64,000 nucleotides of DNA from Sphingomonas sp. JC676 (GCF_014489075.1 NZ_JACTGR010000001.1:806001-870000); one strand, 5' to 3'; numbered from the stretch's first letter, positions 18,884 through 28,679 are shown. The notes: generated from the sequence alone by a model not told the origin. Numbers and translations: made by a program.

Positions 18884-20104
18884 ATGGCGACAGCATCCGA
18901 AATCGAAGCGGCGGCGAACCCGCTGGACGCGTTCCGCACCGAGACCCGCGAATGGCTCGCGGCAAATTTCCCGCCCAGCCTGAAGGGCAAGGACAATGCG
19001 ATGTCCGCGGTCGAGGGACCGCACGAGAATTCGCCCGAGGAGGATGCCTGGCAGAAGGCGATGGGCGAGAAGGGTTGGGGCGTGCCGACCTGGCCCAGCG
19101 AATATGGCGGCGGTGGCCTTTCCCGCTCCGAGGCGCGCCTGCTGCAGGAAGAGATGGCGCGGATCGGTGCCTGGAATCCGATCGGCGGCATGGGCGTGAT
19201 GATGTTCGGGCCTACGCTGCTCGAATATGGCAGCGAGGCGCAGAAGCACGAGCATATCCCGGCGATCGCGCAGGGGACGGTGCGCTGGTGCCAGGGCTAT
19301 TCGGAGCCCGGCGCGGGATCGGACCTGGCGAGCCTCCAGGCCTTCGCGGAGGACAGAGGCGACCATTATGTCGTCAACGGCCAGAAGACCTGGACCAGCG
19401 GCGGGCAATGGGCCGACAAATGCTTCATGCTCGTCCGCACGGACAAGTCGAAGAAGCATGAGGGCATCACCTTCCTGCTCTGCGACATGGACAGCCCGGG
19501 AGTGGAAGTGAAGCCGATCCGGCTGATCTCGGGCTCCTCGCCCTTTTGCGAGACCTTCTTCACCGACGTGAAAGTGCCCAAGGCCAATCGGGTCGGCGAA
19601 GAGGGACAGGGCTGGACGATCGGCAAGCGGCTGCTCCAGCACGAGCGCAACAGCCTGTCGGGCGGCGGATCGACGGCAGGACGGATGTTCGCCGGGGCGT
19701 CGCTCGGACAGATCGCCAAGAAGTATGTCGGCACGGACGAACAGGGCCGGATCGCCGACGCCGACCTGCGCGCGCGGATCGTGCGGCACGAGATGGATCT
19801 GCGCGCCTTCATGTTGACGCTCAGGCGTGCGGCGATGGAGGCGAAGTCGAACCAGGGTCCTTCGGCCGCGACCTCGATCATGAAGAATGTCGGCGCGCGG
19901 ATCATGCAGGAACGATCCGAACTGCTGATCGAGATACGCGGGCTCGCGGGGCTTGGCTGGGAAGGCGAGGGCTTCAGCGACGAGGAGCTGCGCGACGTGC
20001 GCACATGGCTCTTCGGTAAGGCGGTGTCGATCTATGGCGGGTCGACCGAAATCCAGAACAACGTGATCGCCAAGCGCATCCTGGGGATGCTGGATCACCA
20101 ATGA
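18884..20104 (+). CDS. Acyl-CoA dehydrogenase, large subunit-like
   Basis: The 406-residue flavoprotein would introduce an alpha-beta double bond into an acyl-CoA. It shows N-terminal helices (FRTETREWLAANFP), the FAD/substrate region WCQGYSEPGAGSDLASL (about 140), VNGQKTWTSGG, PFCETFFTDVKVPKAN and the C-terminal SIYGGSTEIQNNVIAKRILG. The residue equivalent to the catalytic Glu of medium-chain dehydrogenase appears to be Gly in YGGSTEIQ, so a Glu elsewhere, perhaps in LLQHERNS, may act. It is followed by a smaller dehydrogenase gene, suggesting a heteromeric enzyme, and resembles the product of 35489-36670. Confidence 0.92.
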   Translation: MATASEIEAAANPLDAFRTETREWLAANFPPSLKGKDNAMSAVEGPHENSPEEDAWQKAMGEKGWGVPTWPSEYGGGGLSRSEARLLQEEMARIGAWNPIGGMGVMMFGPTLLEYGSEAQKHEHIPAIAQGTVRWCQGYSEPGAGSDLASLQAFAEDRGDHYVVNGQKTWTSGGQWADKCFMLVRTDKSKKHEGITFLLCDMDSPGVEVKPIRLISGSSPFCETFFTDVKVPKANRVGEEGQGWTIGKRLLQHERNSLSGGGSTAGRMFAGASLGQIAKKYVGTDEQGRIADADLRARIVRHEMDLRAFMLTLRRAAMEAKSNQGPSAATSIMKNVGARIMQERSELLIEIRGLAGLGWEGEGFSDEELRDVRTWLFGKAVSIYGGSTEIQNNVIAKRILGMLDHQ

Positions 20105-20110
20105 CTGCTT

Positions 20111-20225
20111 CCTCTCCCGCTTGCGGGAGAGGGCTGGGGTGAGGGTGAGTCCTGGCCCCGCGTGCGCCGCTGAAGTTTGTACGACACACCCTCACCCCGA
20201 CCCTCTCCCGCAGGCGGGAGAGGGG
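20111..20225. repeat. Inverted-repeat intergenic element, CTCCCGC family
   Basis: Two arms each contain a CTCCCGCTTGCGGGAG-type hairpin plus GGGTGAGGGTG and its complement, in opposite orientation around a central spacer. The right arm runs into GGGGGAAGGAAG, which supplies the ribosome binding site of the next gene. A sister element lies at 63704-63811. Confidence 0.8.
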
Positions 20226-20239
20226 GAAGGAAGAAGAAG

Positions 20240-21307
20240 ATGGCAATCCTAACCGAAGAACAGACGATGCTGCGCGACATGGCGCGCGAATGGGCGGACA
20301 ATGAATCGCCCGTCACCGCGTTCCGCAGGATGCGCGATGCCGCGCCCGCGGACTTCTACGACGCCGAGGCATGGCGCGCGCAGGCCGAGATGGGCTGGGC
20401 CGGCATATTGGTGCCCGAGGCGCAGGGCGGCGTGGGGATGGGCATTCTCTCGCTCGGGCTGGTGCTCGAGCAGCTCGGCCGCACGCTGACCGCCACGCCG
20501 CTGGCGGCGACAGCGGCGGCGATCAGCGCGATCCTGCTCGGCGGTTCGGAGAAGCAGCAGGCGGAATGGCTGCCACGCCTGGCCACGGGCGAAGTCGTTA
20601 CGACGCTGGCGGTCGACGAAGGCCCGCGCTTCGCGCCCGATCGCATTGCGACCGAAGCCAGCAACGGCCGCATCACCGGCACCAAGGAATTCGTCGCCGA
20701 GGGCGACAGCGCGCAGCTTTTCGTCGTGGCGGCCAAGGACGGCCTCTATCTCGTCTCGGGCGAGGAAGGCGTGACGCGATCGCCGCGCAGGCTCGCCGAT
20801 TCCCGTAGCCATGCGCAGGTGCGCTTCGACGGCGCGCCCGCCGAGAAACTGGAAGGCCGCGCCGACCTGCTCACCGCGGTGACCGATCGTGCCGCCGCGG
20901 CGTCCTGTGCCGAGATGCTGGGCATGGCCGAGGCTGCTTTCGCGCAGACCAACGACTATCTGAAGACGCGCGTCCAGTTTGGCCAGGTGCTCGCATCGTT
21001 CCAGGCGCTGCAGCATCGCATGGCAAAGATGTTCACCGAGCTCGAGTTGATGCGGTCGGTGGTGGAGGGCGCGTTCGAGGCGATCGATGCCGATCGCGAC
21101 GTCAGCCAGGCGGTGAGCCTTGCCAAGGCAGTCGCCGGCGAGACATTGCAGCTGGTCAGCCGAGAGATGGTCCAGCTCCACGGCGGCATCGGCATGACCG
21201 ATGAGCATGATGCGGGCTTCTACCTCAAGCGCGCAAGGGTGCTCGAGGCGATGTGGGGCAACGCTGCCTGGCATCGCGAGCGCTTCGCGCGGCTGAACGG
21301 CTACTGA
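20240..21307 (+). CDS. Acyl-CoA dehydrogenase, small subunit-like
   Basis: The 355-residue protein belongs to the acyl-CoA dehydrogenase superfamily but is shorter and more divergent than its neighbour. It has an N-terminal helical domain (EEQTMLRDMAREWADN), a mid beta domain, and C-terminal helices with FGQVLASFQALQHRMAKM and LHGGIGMTDEHDAGFYLKRA. Paired genes of this kind often encode alpha2beta2 enzymes acting on bulky or branched CoA esters; that is inference. It resembles the product of 34269-35393. The ATG at 20240 follows a purine-rich site from the upstream repeat. Confidence 0.9.
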   Translation: MAILTEEQTMLRDMAREWADNESPVTAFRRMRDAAPADFYDAEAWRAQAEMGWAGILVPEAQGGVGMGILSLGLVLEQLGRTLTATPLAATAAAISAILLGGSEKQQAEWLPRLATGEVVTTLAVDEGPRFAPDRIATEASNGRITGTKEFVAEGDSAQLFVVAAKDGLYLVSGEEGVTRSPRRLADSRSHAQVRFDGAPAEKLEGRADLLTAVTDRAAAASCAEMLGMAEAAFAQTNDYLKTRVQFGQVLASFQALQHRMAKMFTELELMRSVVEGAFEAIDADRDVSQAVSLAKAVAGETLQLVSREMVQLHGGIGMTDEHDAGFYLKRARVLEAMWGNAAWHRERFARLNGY

Positions 21308-21442
21308 GCACGCCTCCAAAGCCCTCGAGGCCCCGACAACTTCGAGATTCGAAGATCGGTTCCGTGTGCCCGCGTCGTGGCAACAGCTATGGTATTTGCG
21401 CAACACCCTCAAGCCAGTCCCGCTTTGCAACTCTTGTTCTGC

Positions 21443-21471
21443 TTGACGGCTCTCGGGGAAAAAGCTGTATT
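21443..21471 (+). promoter_or_regulatory. Promoter candidate for the TonB-dependent receptor gene
   Basis: TTGACG (21443-21448), a 17-base spacer, and TGTATT (21466-21471) lie about 50 bases before the receptor start. This is a good match to a housekeeping promoter. Confidence 0.6.
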
Positions 21472-21521
21472 CGAGGATAGGGTATGGAACCGCCAAGTGT
21501 TCCGGCCTTATGGGAGATGAG

Positions 21522-24257
21522 ATGATGATGCGGTTACGCCTTATGTCGGCCTGCGCGGTGCCGGCGATGATCGTGGCGCTCGCAGCGCCCGCCTATGCGC
21601 AGAACAGCCAGACGCAGACGCAAACCAGCGACGATCAGAACGAGGTCACCGACCCCAACGACATCGTCGTCACCGCGCAGGGACGCGCGCAGATATTGTC
21701 AGACGTGCCGCTCGCGATTTCGGCGGTGAGCGCCGAAACGCTGGAGCGCACCGGCGCAACCGATATCCGCCAGCTCAATCAAGTTGCACCTTCGCTGCTC
21801 GTCTCCTCGACCGGCAGCGAGGCCAATGCCTCGGCGCGCATTCGCGGCGTCGGCACGGTGGGCGACAATCCGGGCCTCGAAAGCTCGGTCGCGACCTTCA
21901 TCGACGGCGTCTATCGCTCGCGCACCGGCCTGGGCCTGAACGACCTGGGCGAGATCGAGCGCGTCGAGGTGCTGCGCGGGCCGCAGGGCACGCTGTTCGG
22001 CCGCAACGCATCGGCGGGCCTGCTGAACATCGTCACCAAGCAGCCCCAGTTCGAGTTCGGCGGCATGGCCGAGGCGACCTATGGCAATTACGACTATCTG
22101 CGCTTCCAGGGCGCGGTGACCGGGCCGGTGACCGAGCAGCTCGCGCTGCGCCTCGACGGGCTCTATGCCAAGCGCGACGGCTACTATAAGGACGTCAACA
22201 CCGGGTACGACGTCAACAACCGCGATCGCTACCTGATCCGCGCACAGGCGCTGTACCAGCCGAACGCCGATATCTCGGTGCGGCTGATCGCCGATTACAG
22301 CCACCGCAAGGAGGATTGCTGCGGGGCGGTCTATGCCACCGCCGATGTGTCGCCCGCCAACCGGGGCCTGATCACGCCGACCAGCTCGGTCGCCACCGTG
22401 CTGACCGGCATCACCGGCACGACCTTCGCGCAATATTTCCCGGCGGCGAACGACGGCTATTCGCGCCGCATCGCGGTCTCGCCCAACCGCAGCTATGCGG
22501 GCACGACCAAGGATTACGGCTTTTCGGGCCAGGTCGACTGGAATCTGGGCGGCGTCGACATGACGTCGATCACTGCCTATCGGAAATACACCTCGTACCA
22601 GGCGGCGGACGCGGATTACGGCCTGGCCGATATCCTCTATTTCGGCCCCGACAGCGGCCGCGAGTTCAAGACCTTCAGCCAGGAGCTGCGTTTCCAGGGC
22701 AAGGCGTTCGGCGACCGGCTCGACTGGCTGGTCGGCGGCTATTACGCGCATGAGGATCTGACGACCAAGGCGCAACTCAAGTTCGGATCGCAATATGGCC
22801 GGTTCGCGAGCTGCCGCATCGTCTATGGTTCGTTCAATCCGTTCTATTCGCCGAGCCAGGTCGGCTGCCTCAGCCCGACCGGCGTGGCGTTCCTCAGCAA
22901 TCCGGCGGGTCCGCTGGGCGCGGCGGGCGCGGCGATGGTCGGCGGACTGCAGCGGCTCGACACGGTGCGCGACGTCGGTGACGACACCGCGAACTTCGAT
23001 CAGACCAGCGACAATTTCGCCTTCTTCACGCACAACATCATCCACCTGACCAAGACCATCGATCTGACCCTGGGCCTGCGGTACACCAATGAGACCAAGA
23101 AGCTGGGCGCCGACTTCCGCAACACCAACACGATATGCCCGGCACAACAAGCGGCGCTGCTGCCGTTCATGGGCATTCCGAGCCTGGCGCCGCTTGCCGG
23201 CGGCATCATCACGCTCTCGTGCCAGGGTGGATCGTCCTCGGCGCTCAACGCGCTGACGCTCGACGACGAGCGCAAGGAGGACAGGTTCACGGGCACCGCG
23301 GTGCTCTCGTGGAAGCCGATCGACGACCTGCTGATCTATGGAAGCTATTCGCGCGGCTACAAGGCCGGCGGCTTCAACCTCGATCGCTCGGCGTTCAAGA
23401 ATCCGAGTGCGACCCAGCCGCTGCCGATCTTCCCGATCAGCGCGGCCAATGCCGGCTATTATTCCGACGTGCTCCAGTTCGACGAGGAGACCGTCAACGC
23501 CTATGAGATCGGCGCCAAGTACAGCACGCGCGGCTTCAACCTGAATCTCGCGCTGTTCCGTCAGGAATTCAGCAACTTCCAGCTCAACACGTTCAACGGC
23601 ACCGTCTATCTGGTGCAGAACATCAATGGCTGCGCCGACAATCTCAACGGTGGCGACCGTGACACGAGCGCTGCCACTGGTGCCTGCACCGGCAAGATCA
23701 AGCCGGGCGTGGTCTCCAAGGGTATCGAGATCGAGATGGGGATGACGCCGGTACGCGACATCCACGCCAATTTCGGCATGACCTATGCCGATACGCGCTA
23801 TGCCAACAACCTGGTGGGATCGCGGAGCGGGGCGCCGCTCGATCCCGCGCTGCGGCTTCTGCCCGGCGACAATATGTCGAACGCGCCGCAGTTCGTGGTG
23901 ACCAGCTCGCTTGCGTGGACGCCGTCGATCGGGCGCGGCCTGCGCGGCCTGGCCTATATCGATGCGCGTCTCTCGGACGACTACAACACCGGCTCGGACC
24001 TGTTCCCGCAGAAGGAGCAGGACAGCTTCGTGGTGGTCAACGGCCGCATCGGCATCAGCAGCGAGAACCAGCTCTGGTCGCTCGAAGTCTGGGGCCAGAA
24101 CCTGACCAAGGCGAATTACATGCAAGTCGGGTTCAGCTCGCCGTTCCAGGCGGTGAGCACCACGCCGACGGCGGGCTATCCGGGCGGATCGCAGATATTC
24201 TCCTCCTTTCTGTCCGAGCCGCGGACCTATGGCGTGACACTGCGTTCGCGCTTCTGA
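21522..24257 (+). CDS. TonB-dependent outer-membrane receptor
   Basis: The 911-residue outer-membrane receptor has a signal peptide (RLMSACAVPAMIVALAAPAYA), a TonB-box-like segment DPNDIVVTAQGR, a plug domain at about 60-180 (SDVPLAISAVSAETL, RIRGVGTVGDNPG, EVLRGPQGTLFGRNASAGL) and a 22-strand-type barrel ending in the aromatic TLRSRF. It would import a large or hydrophobic substrate using TonB energy. I take the ATG at 21522 because GGGAG at 21512-21516 is correctly spaced; an ATG at 21510 is in frame. It follows the dehydrogenase pair, suggesting a lipid-like ligand, and ends at a strong terminator. Confidence 0.93.
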   Translation: MMMRLRLMSACAVPAMIVALAAPAYAQNSQTQTQTSDDQNEVTDPNDIVVTAQGRAQILSDVPLAISAVSAETLERTGATDIRQLNQVAPSLLVSSTGSEANASARIRGVGTVGDNPGLESSVATFIDGVYRSRTGLGLNDLGEIERVEVLRGPQGTLFGRNASAGLLNIVTKQPQFEFGGMAEATYGNYDYLRFQGAVTGPVTEQLALRLDGLYAKRDGYYKDVNTGYDVNNRDRYLIRAQALYQPNADISVRLIADYSHRKEDCCGAVYATADVSPANRGLITPTSSVATVLTGITGTTFAQYFPAANDGYSRRIAVSPNRSYAGTTKDYGFSGQVDWNLGGVDMTSITAYRKYTSYQAADADYGLADILYFGPDSGREFKTFSQELRFQGKAFGDRLDWLVGGYYAHEDLTTKAQLKFGSQYGRFASCRIVYGSFNPFYSPSQVGCLSPTGVAFLSNPAGPLGAAGAAMVGGLQRLDTVRDVGDDTANFDQTSDNFAFFTHNIIHLTKTIDLTLGLRYTNETKKLGADFRNTNTICPAQQAALLPFMGIPSLAPLAGGIITLSCQGGSSSALNALTLDDERKEDRFTGTAVLSWKPIDDLLIYGSYSRGYKAGGFNLDRSAFKNPSATQPLPIFPISAANAGYYSDVLQFDEETVNAYEIGAKYSTRGFNLNLALFRQEFSNFQLNTFNGTVYLVQNINGCADNLNGGDRDTSAATGACTGKIKPGVVSKGIEIEMGMTPVRDIHANFGMTYADTRYANNLVGSRSGAPLDPALRLLPGDNMSNAPQFVVTSSLAWTPSIGRGLRGLAYIDARLSDDYNTGSDLFPQKEQDSFVVVNGRIGISSENQLWSLEVWGQNLTKANYMQVGFSSPFQAVSTTPTAGYPGGSQIFSSFLSEPRTYGVTLRSRF

Positions 24258-24277
24258 ATCACCTGGGGAGGTGGAGG

Positions 24278-24312
24278 ACGGGCTCGCGGGAAACCGCGGG
24301 CCCGTTTTTTTT
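24278..24312 (+). terminator. Rho-independent terminator of the receptor gene
   Basis: A 12-bp stem (ACGGGCTCGCGG with CCGCGGGCCCGT, one G-T pair), a GAAA tetraloop and a run of eight T follow the receptor stop by 20 bases. Confidence 0.93.
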
Positions 24313-24359
24313 GCTCAATGGTCAGCTGTGGTTCAGGCGATCTGTGGTACACAGTGATC

Positions 24360-24761
24360 ATGCGTAAGATCCTTGCGAGTCTGTTTCTGGCCGCCACTGC
24401 ATTTGCAGTGCCCGCCAGCGCTGCCGATCAAAAGACGCCCCAGGAGAAGCTCGACCGTCTCTTGACGGGGCGAGTGGCCGGAAAGCCGACAAACTGCATC
24501 AGTCTGGCTTCGGCGACGTCGAGCCAGATCATCGACGGCAAGGCGATCGTGTATCGCGTCGGGGGCACGCTCTATGTCAACGAGCCCCGCTCGGGTGCGG
24601 ACACCCTCGATTCTGACGATATCCTGGTGACCAAGACGTACGGTAGCCAGCTTTGCAGCATCGACTCAGTCAAGCTGATCGATCGATTCTCCAGGTTTCA
24701 GCATGGATTTGTGATCCTTGGCGACTTCGTCCCCTATACGCGGGTGAAGCAGGCCAACTGA
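24360..24761 (+). CDS. Small exported protein, possibly DUF6491-like
   Basis: A 133-residue protein with a signal peptide (MRKILASLFLAATAFAVPASA, cut before ADQ). The mature part has two Cys residues in CISLASATS and QLCSIDSVK, and beta-rich segments such as IVYRVGGTLYVNEPRSG. The Cys spacing and the IxYRxGGxxYVN pattern recall a small secreted family (DUF6491) common in sphingomonads, but I am unsure. It follows the receptor terminator, so it is probably its own transcript. Confidence 0.7.
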   Translation: MRKILASLFLAATAFAVPASAADQKTPQEKLDRLLTGRVAGKPTNCISLASATSSQIIDGKAIVYRVGGTLYVNEPRSGADTLDSDDILVTKTYGSQLCSIDSVKLIDRFSRFQHGFVILGDFVPYTRVKQAN

Positions 24762-24788
24762 ACCGCGCCGCCGCGACGGGTTAGTCCG

Positions 24789-26066
24789 TCAGGCGCCTAG
24801 CACACTATCGTCGAACAGCCCGAACGCGAGCGTGGAGGCATAAAAGGCGACCGCTTTCTCGCGCGGCATCGTGCTCGCCCATTTGCGCATGTCGAAGGCG
24901 GCGTTCTGGAGCGCCATCAATGCCTGGCTGGCGACCAGCGGGTCGATCGGGCGGATCGAGCCTTCCGCGATACCGTCCGAAAGCATGCCCGCGAAGCGGC
25001 GGGCGATGCGGTTCGAGCGGTCGATCATCGTATTACGGACGCGCGGCGGCAAGCCGGAGAGGGCGGTGGTGCGCAGCAGGGGACCGCGCTCGGAGAATTG
25101 CACGTCGAGCAGGGTTGCAATCGTGCTTTCCAGCCGCTCCCAGTGCGAGCCACGATGGCCTTCGGCGAGGCGCTGGGCATCGGCGATGATGTCGAAGCTG
25201 CGCTTGTAGCAGGCGGTGACCAGCTCGTCCTTGGCGTCGAGATGGTGGTAGAAGCTGCCCTTGGTGACATTGAGCTCCGAGGCGATCCGCTGGACCGATG
25301 CACCGCGATAGCCGAGTTCGTTGATCAGCCTCGTGGCAGCCAGCAGAAAGGCGTCGCGGCCGAGCTCCGGCTCCTCATGCTCCAGGTCGAGCAGTTCGGG
25401 CTGCCATTTCTGGCCCGGTCCGGCGATGCCGTGGCGGAACACGTCCATCAGCCTTTGCTCGACGCGGGGATATTCGTCGATCTCGTATCGCGTCAGCCAG
25501 GCGGTGAGCCAGAAAGTGTTTTCGAGCACGACATGCGCGCGCGCGCCGCGCAGGTCGGTTTCGGCGCGGGTGCCCTCGGCGCCCCAGAGGCTGCGCGTCT
25601 TGCGGAAGATGTTGCGCCAGCCGGTGAGCAGCTGGCTCTTCATGGGCTCTTCCATCGCGCGGAGGTCCGAGAGGATGGCGAAGGCCTGTTCCTCGCCGCG
25701 CTGGATGCGGGCGAGGCGTTCCATGTTGATGTTGAGGAAGCGCGCGACGCGCGTTTCGGGCGTCGGTTCGGTCAGCGCCTGGTCTAGCATCTCGTCGAGC
25801 CGCTCGAGCGTCTGCTCGAACGCGGCGGCGGCGAGATCTTCCTTGCGCTTGAAATAATAGGTGACGCTGGTGGTATTGAGCCCGACACGCCGCGCCACAT
25901 CGGCGAAGGTCATGCCCTTCGCGCTCTGTTCGTTGATCGCATCGGCAGCGGCGGACAGGATCGCGTCGCGCTTCGCCTGGAAGCGTTTGGTGCCCTTTTC
26001 GGGCGCACTGGCCTCTGATTCCTGGGCGATTGTCTCCGGCGCATTCATATCATGCAACTTACTCAT
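24789..26066 (-). CDS. Tandem TetR/AcrR-family transcriptional regulator
   Basis: The 425-residue protein contains two complete TetR units. The first helix-turn-helix is at about 45-70 (MTFADVARRVGLNTTSVTYYF) and the second at about 245-270 (ASVQRIASELNVTKGSFYHHL), each followed by a helical ligand/dimerisation region. A single chain therefore carries two DNA-binding heads. It is divergent from the acyl-CoA dehydrogenase operon at 26213 and most likely controls it by responding to an acyl-CoA or related ligand. A palindrome at 26157-26172 is a candidate site. An internal ATG at residue 7 is an alternative start. Confidence 0.9.
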   Translation of the reverse strand: MSKLHDMNAPETIAQESEASAPEKGTKRFQAKRDAILSAAADAINEQSAKGMTFADVARRVGLNTTSVTYYFKRKEDLAAAAFEQTLERLDEMLDQALTEPTPETRVARFLNINMERLARIQRGEEQAFAILSDLRAMEEPMKSQLLTGWRNIFRKTRSLWGAEGTRAETDLRGARAHVVLENTFWLTAWLTRYEIDEYPRVEQRLMDVFRHGIAGPGQKWQPELLDLEHEEPELGRDAFLLAATRLINELGYRGASVQRIASELNVTKGSFYHHLDAKDELVTACYKRSFDIIADAQRLAEGHRGSHWERLESTIATLLDVQFSERGPLLRTTALSGLPPRVRNTMIDRSNRIARRFAGMLSDGIAEGSIRPIDPLVASQALMALQNAAFDMRKWASTMPREKAVAFYASTLAFGLFDDSVLGA

Positions 26067-26156
26067 TTAAGATCGAAGCCAAAATGGTTTTTTGGGACTC
26101 AGGCATGGCGAAGGAACATGGGTGATACTGTGCCCCCGCACATGCCCAATCCCCTT

Positions 26157-26172
26157 TACCGAATATCCGGTA
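26157..26172. promoter_or_regulatory. Candidate operator of the tandem TetR regulator
   Basis: TACCGAATATCCGGTA is a 16-base near-palindrome (perfect arms TACCG and CGGTA) in the middle of the 146-base divergent spacer, 41 bases before the dehydrogenase ATG. Size and position fit a TetR operator; binding is inferred. Confidence 0.55.
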
Positions 26173-26212
26173 CGCTCTAGACCCGGATACGACAGTTAAT
26201 CGGGAGGATGCC

Positions 26213-27496
26213 ATGGACTTCACGCTGACCGAGCGCGAGACCTATTTCCGCGATCGCGTGAAGACATTCATCGACACGCGGATCCGGCCTCGCGGCGCCG
26301 AGTATCGCGCCGAGGCGGATAAAGGCGACCGGTGGAAGGTAAACGGGGTGCTGGAGGAAGTGAAGGCCCAGGCCAAGGCCGAGGGGCTGTGGAATTTCTT
26401 CATGCCGCCGCATTCGGGTCATGCCCATGTCGACGACAGCTTCGCGTTCGAAGGCACCCAGCTCACCAACCTCGAATATGCGCTGTGCGCCGAAGAGATG
26501 GGCCGTGTCGGCTGGGCTTCCGAGGTGTTCAACTGCTCGGCGCCCGATACGGGCAATATGGAAGTGCTGCATCGCTACGGCACCCGCGCGCAGAAGGACC
26601 GCTGGCTCAAGCCGCTGATGGAGGGCGAGATCCGCTCTGCCTTCCTGATGACCGAGCCGGCAGTGGCATCGTCCGACGCAACCAATATCGAGACGCGGAT
26701 CGAGCGTGACGGCGACGACTATGTGATCAACGGCCGCAAATGGTGGTCGTCGGGTACCGGTGATCCGCGCTGTGCGATCGCGATCGTGATGGGCAAGACC
26801 AATCCCGACGCCGCCCGCCATGCCCAGCAGAGCCAGGTCCTGGTACCGCTCGATGCGCCGGGCGTGAAGATCGAGCGGATGCTTTCGGTTTTCGGGTATG
26901 ATCATGCGCCGCACGGGCACGGCGAAGTCCTGCTCGAGAATGTGCGCGTGCCGGCCGAGAATGTCCTGTTGGGGGAAGGACGCGGGTTCGAGATCGCGCA
27001 GGGCCGCCTCGGGCCGGGGCGCATCCACCATTGCATGCGCACCATCGGCGTGGCGGAGGAAGCGATCGAGGCGATGGCCAAGCGGCTCGTCAGCCGCGTC
27101 GCGTTCGGCAAGCGCATCTCGGACCATTCGATCTGGGAGCAGCGGATCGCCCGGGCGCGGATCGACATCGAGATGACCCGGTTATTGTGCCTGAAGGCGG
27201 CCGACATGATGGACAAGGCCGGCAACAAGGCCGCCCAACTCGAGATCGCGATGATCAAGGTACAGGCGCCCACCATGGCGCTGCAAATCATCGACGACGC
27301 GATCCAGGCGCATGGCGGCGCCGGCGTGTCGAGTGACTTTCATCTCGCGCATGACTGGGCCGGCATCCGCACGCTGCGGCTGGCCGACGGGCCGGACGAG
27401 GTGCACAACCGGGCGATCGCACGGGCCGAGTTCGGCAAATATGGGGACTATAAGGCGGATCGGCCGTCCTCGGCGGACCTGGGCGTTTCGCGTTAG
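26213..27496 (+). CDS. ACAD10/11-type acyl-CoA dehydrogenase
   Basis: The 427-residue flavoprotein matches the dehydrogenase half of the animal ACAD10/ACAD11 proteins in recalled signature segments: [18 protein letters not shown] (about 104-121), [44 protein letters not shown] (about 264-277) and [15 protein letters not shown]. In mammals this family, with its linked kinase, breaks down 4-hydroxyacyl-CoAs by phosphorylation and elimination. Here the kinase is a separate gene two positions downstream (28676). It is the first gene of the operon and divergent from the tandem TetR regulator. GGGAGG precedes the ATG. Confidence 0.93.
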   Translation: MDFTLTERETYFRDRVKTFIDTRIRPRGAEYRAEADKGDRWKVNGVLEEVKAQAKAEGLWNFFMPPHSGHAHVDDSFAFEGTQLTNLEYALCAEEMGRVGWASEVFNCSAPDTGNMEVLHRYGTRAQKDRWLKPLMEGEIRSAFLMTEPAVASSDATNIETRIERDGDDYVINGRKWWSSGTGDPRCAIAIVMGKTNPDAARHAQQSQVLVPLDAPGVKIERMLSVFGYDHAPHGHGEVLLENVRVPAENVLLGEGRGFEIAQGRLGPGRIHHCMRTIGVAEEAIEAMAKRLVSRVAFGKRISDHSIWEQRIARARIDIEMTRLLCLKAADMMDKAGNKAAQLEIAMIKVQAPTMALQIIDDAIQAHGGAGVSSDFHLAHDWAGIRTLRLADGPDEVHNRAIARAEFGKYGDYKADRPSSADLGVSR

Positions 27497-27498
27497 CC

Positions 27499-27576
27499 GT
27501 GCTCCTGCGGAAGCGGGAGCCCAGGGTAACGGAGCGATGCCCTTGTGACTCTGGGCTCCTGCTTTCGCGGGAGCAC
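27499..27576. repeat. Two-hairpin palindromic intergenic element (GTGCTCC type)
   Basis: Inverted arms GTGCTCCTGCGGAAGCGGGAGC and its near complement enclose a variable centre beginning CCCAGGGT. It lies between co-directional genes. The hairpins are of the GAAAG-type family described at 35407, with different stem bases. Confidence 0.75.
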
Positions 27577-27593
27577 TGGAGGTGGGAGAGAGA

Positions 27594-28679
27594 ATGAAAG
27601 CAGCCGTACTTTTCGAAGCCAGGTCGCCGCTCCAGATCGAGGAGGTTATGGTCTCCAAGCCGGGGCCGCGCGAGGTGCTGATCCGCACCGCTGCGGTGGG
27701 CGTATGCCGCTCCGATCTCCATTTTGTCGATGGCGCCTTCCCGCACCCGGTGCCGACCGTGCCGGGCCACGAGGCGGCGGGGGTGATCGAGGCGGTCGGG
27801 AGCGACGTCGCGCATCTGAAGCCCGGCGATCACGTCATCACCTTCTTCACGGTGTTCTGCGGCAGCTGCGAGATGTGCGTCACCGGGCGGCCTTCCTTGT
27901 GCATCGATCCGTCGACGCGGCGCCCGGCCGATGCCGAGCCGCGGCTGAGCCTCGCGGATGGACGTCCGCTGGCGCCGTTCCTCAACCTTTCCGCCTTTGC
28001 CGAGATGATGCTGGTGCACGAGAATGCGTGCGTGGCGATCTCCAAGGAGATGCCGCTCGATCGGGCGGCTTTGCTCGGCTGCGCCGTGATCACCGGTGCC
28101 GGCGCGGTGTTCAACGACAGCCGGGTGCGGCCGGGTGAGAGCGTCGCGGTTATCGGCGCCGGCGGGATCGGCCTAGCGGCGATCAACGCGGCGAAGATTG
28201 CCGGCGCGGGCGCGATCCTGGCGATCGATCCGATGCCCGAGAAGCGCGAGCTGGCGCTCAAGCTGGGAGCGACGCAAGCGCTCGATCCGAGCTCCGAGAC
28301 GATCGTCAAGGACGTGCTCAAGCTGACCAACGGTGGCGTGCATTATGCGATCGAGGCGGTGGGGCGATCGAACACCGCCGAGCTCGCCTGGAACATCCTG
28401 CGCCGCGGCGGCACCGCGACGATTCTGGGGATGATCGCACCGGGGAACAATGTGAGTCTGCCCGGGCCCACCTTCCTCACAGGCCGGAAGATCCAGGGAT
28501 CGCTGCTGGGTTCGACGCGCTTCCCGATCGACATGCCCCGGCTGGTGCAGATGTATCTCGATGGACTGCTCGATCTCGACACGATGGTGGCCGAGCGGAT
28601 CCGGCTGGAGGACGTCAACGACGCGCTGGAGAAGCTTCGTCAGGGGCATAGCGTGCGTTCAGTGATCGAGTTCGCATGA
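27594..28679 (+). CDS. Zinc-dependent alcohol dehydrogenase (MDR superfamily)
   Basis: The 361-residue medium-chain dehydrogenase would oxidise an alcohol to an aldehyde or ketone with NAD(P)+. It has the catalytic-zinc segment GVCRSDLH and GHEAAG, the structural-zinc cysteines CGSCEMCVTGRPSLC (about 90-104) and the Rossmann motif VIGAGGIGLAAI. The ATG at 27594 starts at MKAAVLFE, typical of the family, with GGGAGAG upstream. Its stop overlaps the start of the kinase gene by four bases, coupling the two. The context points to hydroxy-acid or alcohol catabolism. Confidence 0.92.
   Translation: MKAAVLFEARSPLQIEEVMVSKPGPREVLIRTAAVGVCRSDLHFVDGAFPHPVPTVPGHEAAGVIEAVGSDVAHLKPGDHVITFFTVFCGSCEMCVTGRPSLCIDPSTRRPADAEPRLSLADGRPLAPFLNLSAFAEMMLVHENACVAISKEMPLDRAALLGCAVITGAGAVFNDSRVRPGESVAVIGAGGIGLAAINAAKIAGAGAILAIDPMPEKRELALKLGATQALDPSSETIVKDVLKLTNGGVHYAIEAVGRSNTAELAWNILRRGGTATILGMIAPGNNVSLPGPTFLTGRKIQGSLLGSTRFPIDMPRLVQMYLDGLLDLDTMVAERIRLEDVNDALEKLRQGHSVRSVIEFA

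Noticed and set aside
21699..24125. An 808-codon open frame on the strand opposite the TonB-dependent receptor gene
   Set aside because: High GC at third positions opens the opposite strand; the predicted protein is Ala/Arg/Asp-rich with no domain, while the plus strand encodes a clear receptor.
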